NCBI GenBank assembly: GCA_007127595.1
Contig: SKZA01000191.1
Span: 1-7,125 of the forward strand
Length of the DNA: 7,125 nt
Direction of reading: 5' to 3'
Origin: Kiritimatiellia bacterium
GTDB lineage: Bacteria; Verrucomicrobiota; Kiritimatiellia; SLAD01
The notes under the pieces were generated by a model that had not been told where the DNA came from, did no database searches, and saw only the letters and a program-made list of their open reading frames with translations. Below are positions 1 through 5,954 of this stretch, in pieces (position 1 is the first letter of the stretch; each line of letters opens with the position of its first letter). Position numbers and translations under genes: made by a program.

Positions 1-33
1 CACCAGCTCGACCGTCACTCCGCGCACCCTCAT
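1..33 (-). CDS. possible 5' end of a leftward gene cut by the window edge
   Basis: An ATG at 33-31 opens a leftward frame of 11 codons (MRVRGVTVELV) that leaves the window with no stop. A purine-rich AAGGGAAG lies about 6 bases upstream, a fair Shine-Dalgarno match. Nearly every codon ends in G or C, as in the confident genes of this window, which is why I think it is coding. The fragment is too short to assign to a family. If real, the 134 bp between it and the small rightward frame at 168 is a divergent promoter region. Confidence 0.35.
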   Translation of the reverse strand, partial: MRVRGVTVELV

Positions 34-167
34 TTTCTTCCCTTTTTTACTTGCACTAACCAGCAAGGCGTGCTCCAGTATCATCGTGTACAGGACGTAA
101 TCTTTGTGATGTATGTCATGACACATTAAGGGGTCGAATAGAGGTTTTAGTTGAGGACAGATGAACT

Positions 168-251
168 ATGGGCGATATCATGCATGATCTATTGGCTGTC
201 GCCCTTGTATGCGCTGCGATTGCCTTCTTCTTCGTAACACGCATCCTCTGA
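168..251 (+). CDS. possible small single-pass membrane peptide, 27 aa
   Basis: ATG at 168 opens a 27-codon frame ending in TGA at 249-251. The peptide has a short polar start (MGDIMHD), then about 17 hydrophobic residues (LLAVALVCAAIAFFFV), then TRIL, so a single membrane span with a basic residue after it. GAGG at 153-156 is a candidate ribosome-binding site but sits about 11 bases from the ATG, longer than ideal. A second in-frame ATG lies at 180. The pattern resembles tiny membrane peptides such as KdpF, but no kdpA follows, so no family is assigned. It could also be chance. Confidence 0.3.
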   Translation: MGDIMHDLLAVALVCAAIAFFFVTRIL

Positions 252-414
252 TCGATAGCCGCGGCCGCGCTTCTCATCGCACCGCCCACGGGCGCCCGCG
301 TCGTACCCGTTGCACCCCCGACCGACGCCGCGCAAGCGCACGCTCTTGATATGGCTCTCCTTTTTGTGGCACGCTTCCCTTCCAAATCTTGGGTTGCGGC
401 ATGAAACGGATCGC

Positions 415-428
415 AATCCGAGAGGATT
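415..428 (+). other. RNA hairpin with GAGA tetraloop before the methyltransferase
   Basis: AATCC (415-419) and GGATT (424-428) form a perfect 5-bp stem around GAGA, a GNRA-type tetraloop. It ends 13 bases before the GGGAG ribosome-binding site of the gene starting at 454. There is no following U-run, so it is not a terminator. It might stabilise the 5' leader or be chance. It lies inside a 16-codon frame (401-451) that ends just before the gene start. Confidence 0.25.
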
Positions 429-441
429 CAGGATATTCTGT

Positions 442-446
442 GGGAG
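442..446 (+). promoter_or_regulatory. ribosome-binding site that fixes the methyltransferase start
   Basis: GGGAG lies 7 bases upstream of ATG 454. The frame stays open back to a TTG at 310, but the extra 48 residues have no domain character and no ribosome-binding site, so 454 is the better start. Confidence 0.7.
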
Positions 447-453
447 AATAAAG

Positions 454-1560
454 ATGTCGCACATACCCTCTACCGCCCGCCCGTCATGGTCCTCACGCGT
501 GGCCGTCGGTGTCCGCCTATTCGTCGAACGCATTTTCCTTCGTCGTAAGCTGGATCAGGTGGTCCGCACGCTGGGCGGGCATATCTACTTTCAAACCCTC
601 ACCGCCGCCGTCCGATTGGACCTGTTCACGCGCCTCACCGAGAAGGGGCCCATGACGAGAGGGGAGATCGCGAACGAACTGGGCTTGGAAGAAAAACCCA
701 TACGCATCCTGCTCCTCGGCCTGGTCGCACTGGGATTCCTGCGCAAGCGAGGGAATCGATACGCGCCCGAATCGTTGGCGACCCGCCTCTTTTCGCGCTC
801 CTCTCCGGACAACATTACCGCGATCGTTGAATGGCAACACTTCATCAATTACCGGGCGCTGTACCATTTCGAATCCGCCATTCGGGCCAACCGGAATGTG
901 GGCCTCGAAGAGTTCCCCGGCACGGAACCCACCCTGTACGAGCGCCTGGCGCATGCGCCCGAACTCGAAGACATTTTTCAGCGGGCCATGCAAGCGATCT
1001 CCCGGCAAGCCAACGATTGGCTCGCCCGTTACGTCGACTTTTCAGATGTTCAATTGCTGGTCGATGTCGGGGGCGGAAATGGAGCCAACATCGTCCGCCT
1101 GGCGCGCGCGAATCCGACCCTGCGCGCGTTGGTCTTCGATTCCCCGTCCGTGTGTGAAATCGCGCGCGCGAATATCGCATCGGAGAAACTGGAAGACCGG
1201 CTGGACGCCGTGGCGGGGAACTGCTTCGTCGATCCGTTTCCGGCCGGCGTTGATTGCATCCTCTTCTGCCACTTCTTTACGATCTGGTCGGAAGATCGGA
1301 ACCGCGAATTGCTGCGCAAGGCCCATGCCGCCCTGCCTCCGGGCGGAACCGTCATGCTCTTCAACATGATGCAGGACGACGACGAGACCGGCCCGCTCAC
1401 GGCCGCGATGGGGTCGCCCTATTTCCTGACCCTCGCCACGGGGGAAGGCATGCTCTACACATGGTCGGAGTATGAAACGTGGGTGCGCGAGGCGGGATTT
1501 TCTGCGGTCTATCGCCGCGCCTTCGCCCGCAATCATGGCGCGATCATCGGCGTCAAATAA
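454..1560 (+). CDS. SAM-dependent O-methyltransferase-family protein (N-terminal winged-helix dimerisation domain)
   Basis: Predicted 368-residue cytoplasmic class I methyltransferase of the two-domain family that includes plant COMT and bacterial polyketide and bacteriochlorophyll methyltransferases. Residues about 40-105 form the winged-helix dimerisation domain (ITANELGL-like helix, then LVALGFL and a basic wing). Motif I is VDVGGGNG at 203-210, the acidic residue after strand 2 is D229 (VFDSP), and LPPGG at 294-298 precedes strand 5. Where classical O-methyltransferases have the catalytic His in an H-D-W motif, this protein has T276-I277-W278, so the usual general base is absent. BchU-type C-methyltransferases and some O-methyltransferases also lack it, so the acceptor atom is open. 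The substrate is unknown. The gene converges on the leftward operon and overlaps its last gene by 8 bp. Family confidence is high, reaction confidence low. Confidence 0.9.
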   Translation: MSHIPSTARPSWSSRVAVGVRLFVERIFLRRKLDQVVRTLGGHIYFQTLTAAVRLDLFTRLTEKGPMTRGEIANELGLEEKPIRILLLGLVALGFLRKRGNRYAPESLATRLFSRSSPDNITAIVEWQHFINYRALYHFESAIRANRNVGLEEFPGTEPTLYERLAHAPELEDIFQRAMQAISRQANDWLARYVDFSDVQLLVDVGGGNGANIVRLARANPTLRALVFDSPSVCEIARANIASEKLEDRLDAVAGNCFVDPFPAGVDCILFCHFFTIWSEDRNRELLRKAHAALPPGGTVMLFNMMQDDDETGPLTAAMGSPYFLTLATGEGMLYTWSEYETWVREAGFSAVYRRAFARNHGAIIGVK

Positions 1561-3202
1561 GATTGTAACGACCGGGCGCCATGATGTGATTCGGGTCGAG
1601 CGCCTGTTTCAGGTCGCGCACGGTCCGCCAGTACGAATCCTCGACATCCAATGCCAAGCCCATGCTTTGAATGCCCAGTCGATAAGGCGTATACCCCATT
1701 CGCATATACAGGCCGGTCAATTCTTCGACACAACGGTGCGCCGCTTCCGCCCGATCGGGATCGCGGCGGTCGAAAGCAAGATTGATGACCGCCTCTACGA
1801 CGCGATCATTCACGAAATTGAGCGTCGTGTATGGAACAAAATCGTGCGCGCCGAAAACCCGGTCTGCGACGTGCAGCACCTCGCGCGCCACCGCGCCCGA
1901 AAGCGGAATCAAGGGCAATACATACAGCAATCCGCTTTGACTCGCGTCTGGATTGCGGACGTCGCGATCCGTGTCTTCCTCAACCGCCCATAAGACACTT
2001 TTCAGCGCGGCGTCCGTCGGCACGCCTTTCGACAGGCCGTACAGCGGTTCCATGGCGTCAAGCATGATGGCTTTGCGACGCGCCCCTTCCATAAAGGAGA
2101 GCAGCTTCAATACGCGCCGCGCCTTGGCAATGCGTTGATCATCAAGAAAGCGGACGTCGGCGATGCCTTTCATGACGGACCGGATTTCACGACAGGCCGC
2201 GCGCACCATCCGCCGCGTGCCCATCAGTCCGCCCACGGCGGACCAGGGTCCGAACCCTTCACCGGCGATCAACGCCAGCGCATCCCGGCGCCGTGTTTCC
2301 GCGGGGCCGCGTCCCTCGCGGGCCAGACGATCATATACGAGGGGGCCCAACGCGATCTCCGAGCGCGCCCGATTGCCGACATGCCATACGGTTTGCATCA
2401 CACCGCGTTGCCGCAGACGGGCGAGCGCATCAAAGAACGGTACGAAACGCGTTTCATCCGCGATACGCGCAATGACACACACCTGCTTTTCCGGCGTCGG
2501 CATGAGCTCGATCCCGGCCTTGGTCACCACGCCGTAATTCGATTGCGAAAAGAGCGCGCCTAGATCGGGGCCGAGACCGTGTCGGTAGAGCGGCGCCACC
2601 TGCGAGTCCGGCCAATGCGCGAAACCTGTACGGATAATTTCGCCGTTCCCCAAGACGACTTCCAGCCCGCTCAATTTGTCGGCGTGCGAGGCGAAATATC
2701 CGATCCCGCGTTCCAACGCATTGCCGATCAGACTGGTCTGTCGTCCGGACCCGGTCACATAAAGGATCAGGGGCACGTCGTGTTCAACCAGGTACTCGTG
2801 CAATTGGCCCTGCGTCACGCCGGGCTCCACCACGGCATAGTGACGATCCGCGTTCACTTCGAGGATGCGGTTCATGCGACTCAACTCCATCACCGCCGTG
2901 TCGTCGTGTACCGGCAAGGCGGAGCCCAGGCCCCAGTTGCCTCCACGGCTGACAGCATGGATCGGAGTCCCGCATTCGTTCGCGATGCGCACGACCTGCT
3001 GCACCTCTTCCGTGGACGCCGGACGCAGGAGCGCGGGAATCCGTCGGCGCAACCCGCTCACATTGCTTCGAAGCGTGTCCAAGGGAGGGCCGTCCACGCA
3101 GACGTGTTCGACGCCCAACGCGGCGCGCCATGCTTCCAACGCCCGCTTCCAATCCGAGGTCTGCATCATGTGTAAGGCCGAAGATACGGCGGCATCCGTC
3201 AC
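1553..3202 (-). CDS. FAD-dependent oxidoreductase, vanillyl-alcohol oxidase / p-cresol methylhydroxylase type
   Basis: Predicted 549-residue flavoprotein. Residues about 50-238 form the PCMH-type FAD-binding domain (SRGGNWGLGSALPV at 85-98, VEPGV at 125-129, GNALERGIGY at 160-169, GLFSQSNYG-like segment at 215-224). Residues about 240-549 form the substrate-binding cap, ending in the family signature LDPNHIMAPGRY (535-546). Family enzymes oxidise para-substituted phenols. Y507-R508 in GYTPYR matches the phenolate-binding Tyr503-Arg504 of VAO and Tyr473-Arg474 of PCMH, but the third phenolate Tyr (VAO Tyr108) is Leu92 here. The position of VAO's flavin-linking His appears to be Leu426, so FAD may be non-covalent; that alignment is from memory. 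The start is GTG 3202, overlapping the kinase stop as GTGA, which implies translational coupling. Consecutive ATGs at 3169 and 3166 are alternatives. No signal peptide is evident. It is the last gene of the operon. Substrate unknown. Confidence 0.88.
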   Translation of the reverse strand: MTDAAVSSALHMMQTSDWKRALEAWRAALGVEHVCVDGPPLDTLRSNVSGLRRRIPALLRPASTEEVQQVVRIANECGTPIHAVSRGGNWGLGSALPVHDDTAVMELSRMNRILEVNADRHYAVVEPGVTQGQLHEYLVEHDVPLILYVTGSGRQTSLIGNALERGIGYFASHADKLSGLEVVLGNGEIIRTGFAHWPDSQVAPLYRHGLGPDLGALFSQSNYGVVTKAGIELMPTPEKQVCVIARIADETRFVPFFDALARLRQRGVMQTVWHVGNRARSEIALGPLVYDRLAREGRGPAETRRRDALALIAGEGFGPWSAVGGLMGTRRMVRAACREIRSVMKGIADVRFLDDQRIAKARRVLKLLSFMEGARRKAIMLDAMEPLYGLSKGVPTDAALKSVLWAVEEDTDRDVRNPDASQSGLLYVLPLIPLSGAVAREVLHVADRVFGAHDFVPYTTLNFVNDRVVEAVINLAFDRRDPDRAEAAHRCVEELTGLYMRMGYTPYRLGIQSMGLALDVEDSYWRTVRDLKQALDPNHIMAPGRYNLI

Positions 3203-4335
3203 GCATCGCGCAAAAGGGGCAATCGAATCGTTACGGTCGTGCCCATACCGGGTTCGCTATCGATGGAGACATCGCCCCCGTGTTCCTGCGCAATCTTGCG
3301 GGTAATCGTCAACCCAAGTCCTGTGCCTTTGGAAGGCGGCTTGGTTGTGAAATGCTTCTCGAATACCCGGGCGAGAATCTCTTTCGGTATGCCCGATCCG
3401 TTGTCGCCAATCGCGATGATCGCCTGTTCGTCTTCCGCCGCGCAGCGGATGCTCAATTGCCCGCCCGCCGAAGGGAGGGCGTGCAGCGCGTTGGTAATCA
3501 CGTTATGGAGCGCCCGCAACAACTGTGCGCGATCCGCCTTTACGCGAACGGGTTCAAGCGAAAGATCATATTTCACGCGTTCCGGGCCGATCATCGTGAG
3601 CGGCTCAATGCTCTTGATCAGCTCGTCGAGCAATTCGTCGAGGGCCACCGGCTCGTAGCGGGCGGCGTCGGGACCGCCCATCTTCTGCCAGCGTTCCGCC
3701 AACTCGGCGCAGCGCTTGACGTTGGCTTCTATGGCCTGCAGGTACTCCAGCGTCTCCCCATAATCCCTGCCTTTGCGACCGCCGACGCCGTGCAACTCTT
3801 CGGCCAATAGCTGGCAGTAACCGATGACAATGCTGAGCGGATTGCGTAGATCATGCGCGAACTCCGCCGAGGCCTCCCCGACCGTCGCCAATTGCTCTTT
3901 GAACATGACTTGTTCATGCAGGTGGGCGTTCAGATGATAGAGTTCGTCGAGCGCATTGACCTTTCGCCGTTCCAGTTTCGTGCGCTGCGCGTATTTCAAG
4001 ACGGCTTCCCGGAGTTCGTTCATGTCGAACGGCTTCTTGAGATAATCGTTCGCGCCGAGGCGCATGGCCTCCTGAGCCGTCTCCAAGGCCCCGAAGCCCG
4101 TCAGCATGATGACGGAAACGTGGGGGTCGATGTCGCGCAATTCACTTAAACCCTCAATGCCGTTCTTGCCGGGCATGCGAATGTCCATAATCACCGCTTC
4201 CGGCTTGTGTTCCTGCAAAAGCCGGAGTCCTTCATCCACATGATCGGCGAGAAATATCTCGTAGTCGTCTTTCAACAACATACGAATACTCTCGCGCGGC
4301 CCGACTTCATCGTCGATGACCAACAGCTTATACAT
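3199..4335 (-). CDS. hybrid receiver-histidine kinase (REC-HisKA-HATPase), cytoplasmic
   Basis: Predicted 378-residue soluble signalling protein. Residues 1-118 are a response-regulator receiver with acidic pair D8-D9, phospho-acceptor D51 (VIMDIRMPG), T79 and K101-P102. Residues about 119-150 are a charged, probably coiled-coil linker. HisKA follows with H161 in FAHDLRNPL. The ATPase domain has the N-box N278/N282 (HNVITNA), G1 box D311-G313-G315, F-box around F325-F329 and G2 box G337-G339-G341, so all catalytic residues are present. There is no membrane segment, PAS/GAF domain or DNA-binding domain: input comes through the receiver and output must pass to another protein. I chose ATG 4335 because receivers normally begin M-x-K-L-L-V-I-D-D. 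A TTG at 4356 would add 7 residues and overlap the upstream stop as TTGA. Neither start has a good ribosome-binding site, consistent with coupling to fadL-like translation. Confidence 0.93.
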   Translation of the reverse strand: MYKLLVIDDEVGPRESIRMLLKDDYEIFLADHVDEGLRLLQEHKPEAVIMDIRMPGKNGIEGLSELRDIDPHVSVIMLTGFGALETAQEAMRLGANDYLKKPFDMNELREAVLKYAQRTKLERRKVNALDELYHLNAHLHEQVMFKEQLATVGEASAEFAHDLRNPLSIVIGYCQLLAEELHGVGGRKGRDYGETLEYLQAIEANVKRCAELAERWQKMGGPDAARYEPVALDELLDELIKSIEPLTMIGPERVKYDLSLEPVRVKADRAQLLRALHNVITNALHALPSAGGQLSIRCAAEDEQAIIAIGDNGSGIPKEILARVFEKHFTTKPPSKGTGLGLTITRKIAQEHGGDVSIDSEPGMGTTVTIRLPLLRDA

Positions 4336-4352
4336 GGATTGTACGCTGGTAC

Positions 4353-5600
4353 TCAAAACACGCGTCGATAGGATAACTGGAAGAGATGCGACGACATGTC
4401 GTACTCCCCGTTGTAGGCCGGATTCTGATTGTCTCCCACCTTCAGATCATCGAATATCGTATAGGCATAGGCGAAATCAACCCCGTTGGCACCCCGTTCC
4501 CATGTGACGCCGAAGGCCAGAACGTGGCGGTCCGTGTCGGGCAACGAGGGCGACACCGTGCGACTCGGAATGGGCGACTCCATGAAGATATACCCGCACC
4601 GCACGGTCCACGGCGACGCGAGGGTCCAGTCGGCGCCAAGACCAACGGTCCACGTATCCTTCCAATCCTGCGGAATGGACTCCGGGGTCAACCCCAACGG
4701 ATTGTTGACACCCAAATCCAGCGGCAGGTTTTCGAATCTGGAAAACTCGATCCACTCCACATCCAGCCCAACCCGGATCCTGTCCGTTACCTGTAACCCA
4801 TAGCCGAAGGCCACGATCGTCGGAAACTTGATCTTGGAATCAAAATCGCTGCGTGGAGCCGCCGCACCCGGCGGAACATTACCGAGACGGGTTGAGCCTT
4901 CGTAATCGATATCAAACGGGGCCTTATAGACGAGAGCAACACGTTGCCTATCCGTCATATTCCACGTGATGCCGGCGCTGCCGCCGAACCCGAAACCGTC
5001 ACCCTTCAATCGTGCTTCGCCGTCCGGCAGCATGGGGGCAAACATACTCCATGGCACCATTTGGCGCAGTTCCAGTTCGGACCAATAGATATTGGCTGTC
5101 ACGCCGACGGACACGTCGTCCCTGACTCTCAGCGCCACGGCCGGGCTGAAATTCACCAACGTCATCTCCGCATGATGCGGGCCCACATACTGGAACGGAC
5201 CGTCTTTCTTCCATTTGGTGGATTGGCCGAATGGCGTGGTGACCCCCACGCCCGCCACGACGTCATATTCCGCCAACGGCCACGCCGCATGCAAATTGGG
5301 CAGCACATTCCCAGGCGACCGGGTCTTTCCTGAACGCCCATCCGGCGCATCAAATTCCGTTCGCCCGCGCGCATAAAGCAACGATCCCATGACGGACGGT
5401 TCCTCGATCGTCGACAGGTTGGCCGGATTAAAGGACAGCGCGGATGGATCTTCCACCAGCGTCATACGGGACCCGACCTGCCCCAACGCCGACGCGCTTT
5501 CCGGGGGATTACGGAACCCATTTGCAAAAACCGTCGAGACACCGATGGCAAGCGTCAACATGGCCACCATACCCCTTGTACCGACACCATATCGTTTCAT
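4353..5600 (-). CDS. FadL/TodX-family outer-membrane channel (OMPP1 family)
   Basis: Predicted 415-residue outer-membrane beta-barrel. The N-terminus has a basic start, a hydrophobic core (residues about 11-24) and a likely signal-peptidase site VFA|NGF after A26. The mature N-terminus matches the FadL plug: NGF, then a Gly/Ala-rich segment, then EDPSALSFNPANLS, containing the conserved NPA (58-60). The rest alternates amphipathic strands and ends in LSYRRVF, with the terminal Phe expected for BAM-dependent insertion. FadL imports long-chain fatty acids; TodX and related members move toluene and other monoaromatics. Length is slightly below E. coli FadL. An excellent AAGGAGG (5607-5613) sits 6 bases before ATG 5600. 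It is the first gene of the operon, and its stop overlaps or lies close to the kinase start. The transported molecule cannot be read from sequence. The pairing with a phenol-oxidising-type flavoprotein makes an aromatic plausible. Confidence 0.92.
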   Translation of the reverse strand: MKRYGVGTRGMVAMLTLAIGVSTVFANGFRNPPESASALGQVGSRMTLVEDPSALSFNPANLSTIEEPSVMGSLLYARGRTEFDAPDGRSGKTRSPGNVLPNLHAAWPLAEYDVVAGVGVTTPFGQSTKWKKDGPFQYVGPHHAEMTLVNFSPAVALRVRDDVSVGVTANIYWSELELRQMVPWSMFAPMLPDGEARLKGDGFGFGGSAGITWNMTDRQRVALVYKAPFDIDYEGSTRLGNVPPGAAAPRSDFDSKIKFPTIVAFGYGLQVTDRIRVGLDVEWIEFSRFENLPLDLGVNNPLGLTPESIPQDWKDTWTVGLGADWTLASPWTVRCGYIFMESPIPSRTVSPSLPDTDRHVLAFGVTWERGANGVDFAYAYTIFDDLKVGDNQNPAYNGEYDMSSHLFQLSYRRVF

Positions 5601-5657
5601 CGATCTCCTCCTTCTTTTATCGCCACTCTACCCACTGATATTTCAATCACCCCGTCC

Positions 5658-5675
5658 CGTCCTCACGACAGGACG
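5658..5675 (-). repeat. inverted repeat in the fadL-like leader
   Basis: CGTCCT (5658-5663) and AGGACG (5670-5675) make a perfect 6-bp stem with a 6-base loop. It lies 58 bases upstream of the fadL-like start and is probably transcribed in its leader. No U-run follows on either strand, so it is not an intrinsic terminator. Confidence 0.35.
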
Positions 5676-5726
5676 AACCCCCGCACATGCTCTTCGCAAA
5701 GTATTTGTTGCAGCCACCTCAGGCTT

Positions 5727-5764
5727 GGTCAATATTTTCCTTGCTTTTTCAGGCCAAATTGACC
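5727..5764. promoter_or_regulatory. candidate operator: 7-bp inverted repeat in AT-rich promoter region
   Basis: GGTCAAT (5727-5733) and ATTGACC (5758-5764) are perfect inverted copies whose centres lie 31 bp apart, roughly three helical turns, so both arms would face the same side of the DNA. The arms are also TTGACC on opposite strands, resembling -35 elements. The block is the most AT-rich stretch in the window and sits between divergent genes. Binding of a dimeric regulator, or two overlapping promoters, is an inference; no regulator is identified. Confidence 0.3.
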
Positions 5765-5785
5765 TTTTATTTTGTAGATGTGGCG

Positions 5786-5810
5786 GGTTCGCATCCTTGC
5801 GAGTGCAACC
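5786..5810 (+). repeat. bulged hairpin in the divergent intergenic region
   Basis: TCGCA (5789-5793) and TGCGA (5798-5802) form a perfect 5-bp stem with loop TCCT. Alternatively GGTTCGCA (5786-5793) pairs with TGCG (5798-5801) and, across a five-base bulge, AACC (5807-5810). The GGTTCGCATCC part recalls a tRNA T-arm, but no tRNA fold surrounds it. Role unknown. Confidence 0.3.
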
Positions 5811-5942
5811 GAACAGGATACTGAACCAGTAACCCATGATGGTTGTTAGCAGCCTGTTGATAACCTGTCAATAGACAATTCCTGTGCCACGTAATGCCGC
5901 TGGGCCGATGGTTCAGGCCGTGGCGGTAACAAGCGGGTATTC

Positions 5943-5948
5943 GGGAGG
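5943..5948 (+). promoter_or_regulatory. ribosome-binding site of the ketosynthase gene
   Basis: GGGAGG lies 6 bases before ATG 5955, optimal spacing. It supports this start although the frame remains open upstream. Confidence 0.75.
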
Positions 5949-5954
5949 CCGCGC

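Larger units (their letters stand above)
34..453. other. largely non-coding stretch upstream of the methyltransferase gene
   Basis: About 420 bases carry no convincing long gene. The left part (34-167) is relatively AT-rich and regulatory-looking. It contains the perfect 10-bp palindrome TGTCATGACA at 114-123 and a short inverted repeat CTTGC/GCAAG at 50-67. A possible 27-codon membrane peptide occupies 168-251. Positions 252-400 are very GC-rich. Long open frames exist there on the minus strand, but they are Ala/Arg-rich, have no ribosome-binding site and look like by-products of base composition. No -35/-10 pair with good spacing was found. Confidence 0.5.
5601..5954. other. divergent intergenic region between the FadL operon and the ketosynthase
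   Basis: These 354 bases separate two divergently transcribed units and must hold the promoters for both. The section from about 5700 to 5780 is clearly more AT-rich than the genes around it. It contains three separate inverted repeats (listed individually) and the ribosome-binding sites of both flanking genes. I could not find a -35/-10 pair with good spacing for either direction. Short frames occur here (for example 5836-5874 and a 64-codon leftward frame ending at 5643), but none has a ribosome-binding site or a recognisable protein pattern. Confidence 0.6.

Noticed and set aside
367..381. Perfect sigma-54 -24 box TGGCACG ahead of the methyltransferase
   Set aside because: At the required spacing the -12 dinucleotide is TT instead of GC, so it is not a credible promoter.
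310..453. Upstream TTG extension of the methyltransferase by 48 residues
   Set aside because: The added residues show no family similarity and TTG 310 has no ribosome-binding site, while ATG 454 has GGGAG at ideal spacing.
116..533. Two leftward open frames of 89 and 114 codons upstream of and overlapping the methyltransferase start
   Set aside because: Products are Ala/Arg/Gly-rich without domain pattern, there is no ribosome-binding site, and one overlaps the well-supported methyltransferase; best explained by high GC content.
5740..5757. Sigma-54-like TTGGCCTGAAAAAGCAA on the minus strand before the FadL gene
   Set aside because: The GG-to-GC gap is 9 bases rather than the strict 10.
5781..5810. 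tRNA T-arm-like GGTTCGCATCC
   Set aside because: The five-base stem on either side of the loop does not pair and no acceptor, D or anticodon arms can be found around it.
5643..5837. Leftward 64-codon frame between the FadL gene and the ketosynthase gene
   Set aside because: It has no ribosome-binding site, spans the AT-rich inverted-repeat promoter region, and its product shows no recognisable pattern.
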